Below are positions 36,797-46,684 of a stretch of 64,000 bases of DNA, piece by piece (within the stretch, counting starts at the first letter, position 1; each line of letters opens with the position of its first letter). Source of the stretch: Morella rubra (taxonomy: Eukaryota > Streptophyta > Magnoliopsida > Fagales > Myricaceae); NCBI GenBank assembly GCA_003952965.2, contig CM025853.1:27475772-27539771 (forward strand), in the 5' to 3' direction. A model generated the notes under the pieces. The model ran no database searches and was not told the origin of the DNA. It saw only the letters and a program-made list of their open reading frames with translations. The position numbers and the translations under genes were made by a program.

Positions 36797-38119
36797 TTGA
36801 TGGCGTCTTCCTTGGAGCTAGACACCTTGGTTTCTCAGATTCAACACATGAAGTGGGATGAATTTTATTCTGTTCTTGAATTGGTTTTTTCTGAGGAGGC
36901 CAATCGTTCGATGCTTTATTTGGTTGCTAAGGTGATTACTTCTAGATCTATTGTCCACGCTACCCTCAAAATCGCTTGGACGAGTATTAAAGAATTTTTG
37001 GTGGAGGAAATCGAATTGAATACTTATCTTTTCCACTTCATTCATGAAGTGGATCGTTCCTTTGTTTTGGCTCATTCCCCTTCGAATGTGAAAGGTCAAC
37101 TTATGGTGTTCAAACAGTGGGAGAATGAGATAGTTCTCCAGGAAGTCTCCTTTCGCTTGGTTCCCTTTTGGGTGCAAGTTCATGGTCTTCCTCGGAATCG
37201 TATGGGTAAAGCCAATGCGAAATACATTGGTCTTAAACTGGGGAAGCTGTTGGAGCTTGATGCCAATGAGTATTTGGATGCCTCTAAACGTAGTTTTTTG
37301 CGTCTTTGAGTGGATTTTGATCTTGCTAAGCCTCTTGTTTCCGGTTTTCCGATTCCTCGTATGGGCCTCTCTACTGCATGGGTTCAGTTCAAGTATGAGA
37401 AGTTAGCTGATTTTTGTTATGTTTGTGGAAGAATCGGTCAAACTCAGAGTTCTTGTCGTCCCGCTGCTTCTTACACAGGGAAGCTTCCATTTGATTATAA
37501 AATGCGTGCAACATCCTCTAGTCTTCGTTGGGATTCGGTGGATCGTGTTATGCAACCTCCACATCACGAACTTAAGTGCGATAAGATTATTTCTCCTGCA
37601 TCTTCCCTTTCCAAGAGTTCATCCACAGGTGGTTGGCATTCTCTGGAGCTGCCGTCTAGGAAGGGGCATAATGTCGTTGTCGGCACTGCTCTTGATTTAC
37701 GTGCTTCTTCCATGGTTGACATCTCGGGTGGGACAAGCCCGCTTTTTTCCTCTTTGGTGATTGAGGATCCCTTGCTTTCTCTGAAATCTCCTGCCTTGTC
37801 TTCTACTATGGGCACCGATTTTCTGCAAAAGGCTCCTTCTGCTTTGCTTGGGCGCGAAAGTCCACTTGGTTTGGCTTTTCCAAATATGGGTGCTTTTGAA
37901 GATGTTTCTCCAGCTTCTGGTCAGCGTGTTTTGGCTTTTTCAAGTCTTGCAGCAAAGGTTCAGAATGTGACAGGCTTTGTTAAGAAAAGAGCCTCTGCTC
38001 AACTGGCTTATCGTGGTGGACCAAAAGTTAGCTCTCCTTTTTCTCCTTATGCATGGTCTTTTAATCCTACGTTTGGGCCTCTTTCTTCTGGCCAGCTCTT
38101 GATAAGGTTGGGAATTTAG
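36797..38119 (+). pseudogene. LINE ORF1 (DUF4283 / zinc-knuckle RNA-binding protein)
   Basis: The frame is open from 36797 except for a TGA at 37307-37309, where CGA would be expected, and then continues to 38119. The first half matches DUF4283 (FHFIHEVDRSFVLAHSPSNV and the FWVQVHGLP motif). The second half has a zinc-knuckle-like CYVCGRIGQTQSSC near 37415-37456, in which the usual histidine position reads glutamine. A Ser/Pro-rich tail follows. ORF1 proteins bind LINE RNA; this copy is broken. Confidence 0.85.
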
Positions 38120-38686
38120 TTGCTGGCCCTTTGTCTTCTGTTGGTGCATTTGACAGGCCCAGCTCCCCTTTTCCCATGCCTAGCTTCCTTCTTCTATTGA
38201 AGCTAAGGGTAAACAGGTGGTTGATTCTTGTCCTATTGGTGTTGCGAGTAAGTTTGGGCTTGGCTTTGCTCCTAACCCATTTGGTATTCCTCTTTCTGGG
38301 TTCGTTTCGGACCTTCTCTCTATTCACACAGAGGTGATTTCTCCTGTTGTTTCTCTGCGCACTCCGAAAAGGAAGCTTTCTTCCCCTCTTCTTGAGGAGT
38401 TTTCTCCTAAACGTGGTGTTTCCCTTAATCACTCTACTATTCGTTACTTGGGTTCTGTTAGGGCTACTCAGGAGATTGACACCTCGGAGTTGGAAGAGCA
38501 TTTAACCCTTGCGGTTTTGAAAGCTCATCGTTTCAAGATCGCTCTGTGAAAGCGACATTCTCCTCAAAAATTTGTGTTAGTCGACCATGAAGTGGAGGCT
38601 TCTTTGGAGGAGTCACAAGAAGAGGTACGTTCTTTATCTTCAATTTCGGTTTTGGAGGTAGGCCCTAAGCCACCTCGCAAGGCTCA

Positions 38687-41600
38687 ATGAGAGGTCTATA
38701 TTGGAACTGCTGTTGAATAGGCCGGGTGGCAGCAGTTCGTGAGCTCCGGTCAATTGAGAGGAAATTTTCTTTGGACTTTGTTTGCCTTTCTAAGACTAAA
38801 ATTAAGGATGTTCGTACTCTCTTGATTTTTATAGCTTCATTGATTTTTCTCCCGATGGGTGTTGGGAAGGCATTGTTTTTGCTTGGAAGCGCGGTGTGGA
38901 TGTTGAGGTCATCTCTTCTTCTCCTACCTCTGTTAATTTGCTGATATACTCGGACCCTGTTAATACTCCTTGGTTAATTTCTTGCGTTTATGGACCTACT
39001 CGTTGGCATTTGCAGGACGGTTTTTGGCGCGAGCTTGATGTGTTAGCTAACTTCTTTGGTGGTCCTTGGATATGCTTAAGAGACTTTAATTGTTTAGTTG
39101 CTGATTGGGAAAAACAAGGGGGTCTTCCATTGGCTTCCTCAACTCTAAATCCACTTTAAAATTTTATCATTTCTCACAGTCTTATCGATCTTGGTTTTAG
39201 TGGCTTTCCATTTACTTAGTCTAATAATCATGATGGGTTGGCGAATATTTAGGAGAGGCTTGATCGAGGTCTTGCTAATTGTGCTTGGCGTACTTTGTTT
39301 CCTCGTGCTTCGATTGTCCACCTTGTTCGGTCAGCTTCCGACCATTCCCCCTTATTGTTGGACACAGCTAGTGGTGCTCCTCCCCTGAAGAAGCCGTTTT
39401 GTTTTGAGTCTTTTTGGCTTGCTAATGCTGGTTGTGAAGCGGTGGTAGACCGCTCTTGGCATGTGAATGTTGCGGGTTCTTCTACTTTTCGTTTGTGCTT
39501 ACGCACTAAGAATACTAAAAAGGAGCTTAAGCATTGGAATATCCATCATTTTGGGCATATTCAAGATAACATTGGTCAAATTAGGCAATCTCTTGCTTGT
39601 GTTCAATCTCAGCCGTCTAATGGGCCCAATTGTCATATGGAGAAGCAAATTATTCTTGCTTTAAATGAGGAAATGCCCAAAAAAGAGGATTTATGGCGCT
39701 TGAAATCTCGTGAGCTTTGGTTGTCTACCCGGGACCTTAATACCAAGTTTTTTCATACTTCTACTATTATCCGGCGTAGATGCAATTCTATTGACTTCCT
39801 TAAAATTGAGGAGGGCTTTGGATTTCTTCTCATGAAGAGGTGGGCTTTTATATTTCAGCTTATTTTCAGCGGTTGTTTCAGTCTTCTCAACCGAATATAC
39901 CTGCTGATCTTAATGGTCTTGTGACTCCTATTTTATCGCCTTTGGATAATGATGTTTTATGCTCTATTCCTTCTGCAGAGGTAATTCATTCTACCTTCTT
40001 TCGTTGGGTTTTTTTTAAGGCTCCTGGGCCGGATGGTATGACTGCCATTTTTATAAAAAAAATTTGGCACCATTGTTGGTCGGGATGTGATTCTTATGGT
40101 TCAGCATTTCTTTGTGACTGGTTTTATGTCTCGTGAAGTTAATCATTGTCCATGTTGTTCTCATTCCTAAAAGGGACAACCCATCTCAAATTTCTCAGTT
40201 CCGTCCTATTAGCCTGTGTAACGTGGTTTCTAAGCTTATCTCTAAGATTTTGGCTAATCGTTTAAAGTTGGTGATTGAAACACTTATTTCGCCGCTTCGA
40301 GCGGCTTTTGTTCCGGATCGAACTATCCATGAGAATTCTATTTTGGCTCATGAGCTTTTCCACGCTTTAAAGAAAAAAAGAACGGGTAGGAAGATTATGG
40401 CCATTCGTGCTGATATTGAAAAAGCTTATGATCGAATGGAATGAAATTGATTTTGGTGGCGATGAAGTGTTTTGGTTTTGATTCTCGGTTTGTGGGGTGG
40501 ATTGAGCAATTTTTGTCTTAAGCTTCGTGCTCTATTCTCCTTAATGGAACTCCTTTCGTCCTTATTAAACCTACTCGGAGGCTTCATCAAGGAGATCCTA
40601 TGGATCCTTTTCTTTTTATCATTGGCTCTAAAATTTTATCTTGTATTTTGTTGCGAGCTGAAGTGGATCGGGTCATTCATGGTGTTTCTATTGCCTGTGC
40701 TGCCCCTATATCTCATCTCCTTTTTGCGGATGACCTCTTGCTCTTTACTCGGGCCACTCTCCAGGAAGCTTTAGTGATTAGACAATGTCTTCTCAAGTAT
40801 GCTGCGTGGTCTGGTTAGCATCTCAATTTGAGGAAGTCTACTGCTTACCTTTAGCAAGAATACTCAAGTTGATGTTAAGCATGACATCTGCTCTCTTTTG
40901 CTCTTAAGGCAAACTGAAAATCTGGACAAACATTTGGGTGTTCCTATTATTATTGGCTCTAATAAAAAGCGAGTTTTCTGGGATTTGATTGATAAGATTA
41001 AGCAATGGATTGATGGTTGGAAAGCAAAGCTCTTTCGCAAGCTGGTCGTACCCTGTTGATTAAAGCGATGGCCTCTACTCTCCCTGCCTATACTATGTCT
41101 CATTACCTTCTCTCTAAGACTCTTTGTTCACATATGGACTCTTTCTGTATGCGGTTTTGGTGGGCTTTTAAAGATAATAAGACATACAATTGGACCCCTA
41201 AATCTTGAAGTTCTATTTGCCTCCCTAAACCCATGGATGGCCTTGGTCTTAGGAAGATGGGTGATGTTAATAAAGCTCTTATCATGAAGCTTGCTTGGTC
41301 TGTACATGCTGCCTCCTCTAAGCCTTGGATTGTTGCTCTCAAAGCTAAATATCTTAATTCTAAATTTATTTGGAACTCTGCCCCGATTGCTTCTTCTTCA
41401 TGGGCTTGGAAAGGCATCCTTAAGGTCAGCCCCCTCCTTAAGCAAGGGTGTTGTTTCCAGATTTCTTTTGGCTTTAAGGTGCGGGTTTGGTCGGATCTGT
41501 GGCTTCCGAATGTTAAGTTATTTTCCCCTTCTCCTAGGGACTCCACTGCCTTTGTCGATGTGGAGTTTAAAGTGCAGGAGTTGTTCATCCCTGGTTCTTA

Positions 41601-42777
41601 GGCTTGGGATGAGGTGTAGATACGGCAATTGTTTATTGAGCATGATGCTGATTCTATTCTTGCTCTTCATATTCCTGATGTTGTTGGTCCTGATCGACTC
41701 CTTTAGACCTCGGATCCCAAAGGTTTATTTACTATTACGTTCGCTTTCCATCTTCTTGGCGTTAATGCAGTTCCTTTGCCTTCTTTGTTCCCGATGGACT
41801 TCTGGAAGCAGCTTTGGAGTTTAAAGTTACAAGACAGGCTTAAACAGTTTATTTGGAAAGTTGCTTGGGACTTATTGCCGTGCAGATCTGCCCTTAGTCG
41901 CACCTTTGATCTTTGTGCCTCAAATCTTCCTTGTGTGTTCTGTGTAGTTGAAGAGGAATCCCTGGCCCATTTATTTTTCTATTGCCCATAAGCAATTTCA
42001 GCTTGGCATGAATCTCCGTGGGGCTTTCAGACTAATCGTATTAGAGATCGGTCTATTCAGGATTGGATTGCCTTTTTGTTAAATTCGATTGCTTTGCTCT
42101 CTTTTTCGACTGATTAGACTGATGATTTGGTTCGTTATGGGGCTATTTTGATGGATGTTATTTGGTTTGCACGCAATCAAGTACTTCATCATGGTAAGCG
42201 TGAGCTTATTGGTACAACCATCCGAAGAATCCATCGGCTTTATTTTGAGCATTCCGAAGGCTTGGGCTACTGTTGCCCCTCCCAAGAAGGTTGTTTGGTT
42301 GCCTCCTCGTGGTAATAGATGGAAGATTAACTTTGATGTTGCTATTCACGCTACTTGTTCCTTCCTTGCTGCAGTTTATAAAGATGCTTCCGGCTCAATA
42401 CTCTTTGCTTGGACAAAGAGAATTCCTCCAAGTACTCCCTTGTGGGAGAGGCCAATGTAGCGTTATTTACGGTTAGGGAGGCTTGTCTTCTTGGTTACTC
42501 GTTGGTTGATTTTGAAGGGGATAATTTTCAGGTTTGCACTGCCCTCTGCTTGCAAGTTTCTACCCCGGATTGGTCCATAGTGCCCATTATTCAAGATATT
42601 CGGACTTTGTTGTTGCCTTATGATAGTTGGCATGTTTTTCATGTTTGTCGTGGTGCTAATATGTTAGCCCACAATTTAGCCAAATGGGTTGTTTTAGAAA
42701 ATTCAGACGGTAATATCCCTACGCACTGTGTTCCGTCTGGAATCCTTAACTTTGATGATCCCCCGCACCCACCTTGA
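38687..42777 (+). pseudogene. LINE ORF2 (endonuclease, reverse transcriptase, RNase H)
   Basis: ORF2 is split into many short frames. The endonuclease region spans about 38687-39400 (RVAAVRELRSIE, VCLSKTKIKD, SDHSPLLL). The reverse transcriptase spans about 39950-41200, with PISLCNVVSKLISKILANRL, the ADIEKAYDRMEW region and the catalytic FADDLLLFTR. A zinc-binding-like segment lies near 41800-41990, and an RNase H-like domain ends at 42777. Stops at 39217-39219, 39250-39252, 40816-40818 and 41206-41208 sit where the family has Trp or Gln. Confidence 0.88.
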
Positions 42778-42832
42778 CTTGTCTCATTGGGTTGTGGTAT
42801 GATCATTTGCTTAGGAAAAAAAAACCGACATT

Positions 42833-43637
42833 CCCTTTAACCTTCTTAAATGGTCTCCTTGGACCACAAGAAGTGGGGGGCAAAGATTCATGAAAGGAAT
42901 GTTCAATGCTTCATTGGCATATTGATTGTCGGCCTTGTTGCAAGTGGGTTGCATTATTCTAGAGTTACTGGGAGCTCGTGAATCTTTGATAAGCCAGGAT
43001 CTCCATACATCACATGACTCCAAATTTAATGGGAAAATCAGAAGATTATCTTGAATGCTCGAGATCTGAAATATACAAAAGAAAGGTGTTCACGGTTTGC
43101 AGCTGATCTGCATGTTAATTAAACAGCTCATAGCCGCTCGTGAATGGAATTAATCTGACTCCATCCGTTGAATCTAGGGGAGGGACAAATAGGAGCCGGA
43201 ATGCTAATGCTTATCAATGGCTTTTTAATGGCCTTATTGACTTCTTTTACGCTTTCCTCTGTGCTCCAAGGGCCGGCCACGGTCTCTTTTTTAGTTTTTT
43301 GGCTGCGCGGGGCTATGGGGACCACCTAAAGATGCGAAGGTTATACAGATACCCCAGCCTGCTTCCGGCCTTCCCTATGGGCAGGGACGGATTAGCCAGT
43401 GAGTACCGACTTTAGGAGTCCGGAAGCAAACCCACAGTCGCAGAAATTAATGCTTTCAGTACAGTTTTCCGGCGGGACATTTGGGGGGCTTTGTCCTAGA
43501 AGCTGCCTAGGCTAGCTTGTAGTCTCGAGTGTTGGCGCCAGTAGTGTACTTACATATTCTACAAGCTAGGAATTGAGATCCTGCATAAGAATTAAGCCAT
43601 CTCCTGATGTTTTTTTTGTACACGTTGATATATGAGC
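42833..43637. other. Intergenic DNA of unusual composition
   Basis: From about 43130 to 43560 the sequence is more GC-rich than its surroundings, with GGCCGGCC and CGCGGGGC. An ORF at 43140-43415 has no domain I recognise. It could be a fragment of organellar or transposon DNA; I cannot identify it. Confidence 0.3.
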
Positions 43638-43654
43638 ATCTTAGGTCGGTCCCT

Positions 43655-43793
43655 CGTGGTTGTTAGTGGTTCTGGCACTTGTGTCTGGTTATTATAAAGC
43701 TTTTAGGTCCTTTAGGTTTTTTGCTAGTTTTTTGATTTTGTACTATGCTTCGTGGTTTTTAATACATTTTCTTTGCATAGGAAAAAAAAATTA
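43655..43793 (+). mobile_element. Strongly 5'-truncated LINE tail with 17-bp TSD
   Basis: A 139-bp insert ends in TTTGCATAGG followed by nine A residues. It is flanked by an exact 17-bp direct repeat, ATCTTAGGTCGGTCCCT (43638-43654 and 43794-43810). The end resembles the tail of the full-length LINE (TTTGCTTAGG plus A run), so it may belong to a related family. No coding sequence remains. Confidence 0.85.
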
Positions 43794-43810
43794 ATCTTAG
43801 GTCGGTCCCT

Positions 43811-45251
43811 TGATATATATGTGCCGTTCGAGCTCTGCAGCACCTCCATAAGTACAACCATAAACAGTTGAGCAACAAATGGCTTCTTTTCAGTCAGAGG
43901 GAATTTTGTTTCTTTTCAGCAGAAAAAAGGACACCTTTCTGGCGTGGAAGACAGGAAAACTTCACTTGAAAAACAAATGAAGACTCCCAGCTTAGTCCCT
44001 TAGTCTTGGTGTTTTTCATCAAACCTTGATAACTTCAATGTGGTGGCATTTCATACACCATACGTATCCAAGTAATTCATGCAAGTTGATTGCTTCCAAA
44101 ACGTACATTAATGTAGCTCTTGAAAATGGGATTGTGTGTGGGGCTACCGGCTAGTCCATGCTCATGCCCCCATGCATGCTACTTCTTTCTGCATTTTTTG
44201 TGCGGTACTCATACACTAGGGTTCAGGGCGGTGCTTCCCCCCGGTCGACGACTTTCCTCATTTTCAACTGTTAAAGTGAATGTAATTAATTAGTCAATTA
44301 GCTAGAACAGAAAACAATGCTTTTTGTGACAGCAATGTCTCAGAGTACCCCAATGTATCATGAATGGCTTTGCCTTCTGAAACAGTGCATGTGAATCAAT
44401 TCAATGTTTGCCAAGATTGACATTGACGTACTAAATGGTCCCTATTTTCCTTTGGAGTATGCTTAAACACATAAACATATGCCTTTTACATGATTGGACT
44501 ACTAAGGATGAGAAAGATGCACAAGCTGCTACAGGATCTCTTTTAGCATGCAACACCATCCTGGGAAAGAGGGCTCTAGGACCTCCATGGATGGGACAAA
44601 TCGAAGGAATAATTAGTTCCGAGATATTTCACATTAAACAAAAAAAAACAAATAAAATAAAGAATACTTTACCCACAGAAAAAAGGAAAAAAAAAAAAAA
44701 AAAAAAAAGGGGTTGTTAGAAGAAAGATGCACAAGCTTGTTAGGGAACGCATATCCCATGTGGGAATTATTTTTGCTTTTTTCTTCAACGGAGCTAGCTT
44801 TTTGTGGACCACTGGTAGATCAGAAAATTACACAAAGCAGTGATCTGATTTTGTGAACCGCCGCTAAATGTTCTTCCATGAATTCCTTTTGTAGCTCTGC
44901 AAGCTATATGTCGCATTAAATTGCCTATAATTTTGTTTTGATTTGTATGTTCTTTATGACGCAGTACATGCTACGTATGTCCCTACTACTAAATAAATGG
45001 CCGTATGTATTTGATATTCTAGCAGCTGCTGGCCAGCATTCACGGGCACAATATTGCCCTTCATTAAGGACTAGAGATTACAGTGAGGAGAAAGTAAACC
45101 TTTCAGAGTTCAGACATTCAACTGTAGTCTGTGCGCAAAATTAAAGATTTACCACCCCGGCCCGCATATACATGTAGATAGTAAGTCATAACATAATCAT
45201 ATGTAGTCTCTCTCCTTCTTCCGCCACAGAAAGGATATAACGCGAGCTTCG
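43811..45251. other. Upstream region of the MYB gene
   Basis: No gene is seen. There is an A-rich tract at 44686-44708 and otherwise mixed sequence. Regulatory elements of the MYB gene are likely here but cannot be named reliably. Confidence 0.45.
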
Positions 45252-45264
45252 TATACATATATAT
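45252..45264 (+). promoter_or_regulatory. Likely TATA region of the MYB gene
   Basis: TATACATATATAT lies 70-82 bases before the MYB start codon at 45334 and is the best TATA-like element in the proximal region. Confidence 0.45.
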
Positions 45265-45333
45265 CTGCAGTCGGCCTCAACTCTCTTTTGCTTTTGTCTT
45301 TCTCTTCCTCGATCTTCGATCGAGACCAGAGAG

Positions 45334-46646
45334 ATGGGAAGGGCACCATGTTGCGAAAAAGTGGGGTTGAACAGAGGGAGATGGACGGCTGAAGAAGATG
45401 AAATCTTGACCCAGTACATTCAAGCCAAAGGGGAAGGCTCTTGGAGGACTTTGCCCAAGAATGCAGGTACTCTTTTTCTCTATCTTTTTAATCAATATAT
45501 AATGAAAAAAAACGGAAATAATTAGGTTATAATTGCTATACTTACTCCGAGGCATTGGTGTTTTGATTCTTGAAGGTTTGTTAAGGTGTGGGAAAAGCTG
45601 CAGACTAAGGTGGATAAACTATCTGAGGGAGGACTTGAAGAGGGGGAACATCACGCCTGAAGAGGAAGAAACCATTGTTAAGTTGCATAGTGCTTTGGGT
45701 AATAGGTACGTTAATCTTATATCACAGTCTACGTATTTCCCCCCATTCTATTGCATTTTTGGTTTTTTTAGTTTTTTTTTTTTTTTAAAAAAATATAGGG
45801 GCAAAGATCCAAAGGCCTTAAGCACCTGCCATGATTTTAGAGCTAGAAGATGAGAAAAAAAAATACATCACATGCATGGTGAAGCCTTGATTCGTATTAT
45901 TGATTTTAATTATATAATCATTAATTTATGGATTTTAACGACTCAGATTTTATCATTCATCCCTTTATCTTTTTATCATTTTAATTGTAATATAACCATC
46001 CCTTTTAAGTGTTTACTTTGCTTCCTAAAAAATTTCAGTGTTAAATATATCCCAAATCAAAGGTAGGTGCGAATTAAAACTAAACAAAAATTAGTTTAGT
46101 ATACATAGAAACTAAATACACAGACTTATATGCGAATAACTCTCTCATTTAACTGAAGACTACTAAATTATACATTACAAAATTAAAAGGGGTGGCATTG
46201 AAATATTAAGTACAAGATCATGATGCCGATAATTAAATTAAACCAATTTTGTCACAAAAAAGGACTAAATTAATTATGATTGGCTATATATACACATGAT
46301 ATACTACAAAATTGTGGGTGAAAAAATTATAAGTAGAATGCTAGAAGAATGAATTTCAAATGAACTCGGTTATTCCATATTATTAACTTCAAAATTTATG
46401 ACATTATTATGTTAAAATTCATAAAAAGCCTCATTTTACGGGTTTGCCTTAGGCTTCTACTGAAATGCCCCTGGCTCTGGCTGGAGACATGTGACTTTAT
46501 CATCAACAACTCTATAATTCAAAGATCTTGTCTGAAATTTTTTGAGAAACAACCAAATCCAACTTAACGGCCGCATGCAAGAGGATCTGGATGGCCACAT
46601 GCACCATGCATCGGCAACCATCTTTCTTTCTTCCTTCCTTTTTATA

Positions 46647-46684
<38 letters not shown>

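Larger units (their letters stand above)
36523..42818 (+). mobile_element. Full-length but decayed L1-type LINE
   Basis: A 6.3-kb non-LTR retrotransposon with an A-rich 3' end (42816 onward), flanked by the direct repeat AAAAAACCGACATT at 36509-36522 and 42819-42832. The A residues of the repeat merge with the tail, so the TSD is at least 8 bp (CCGACATT) and up to 14. The order is 5' UTR, ORF1 (DUF4283 plus zinc knuckle), then ORF2 (endonuclease, reverse transcriptase, RNase H-like). This is the standard plant L1 layout. Both ORFs contain stops, so it cannot move by itself. Confidence 0.9.

Noticed and set aside
43140..43415. ORF in the GC-rich block
   Set aside because: No similarity I can name; kept only as a composition anomaly.
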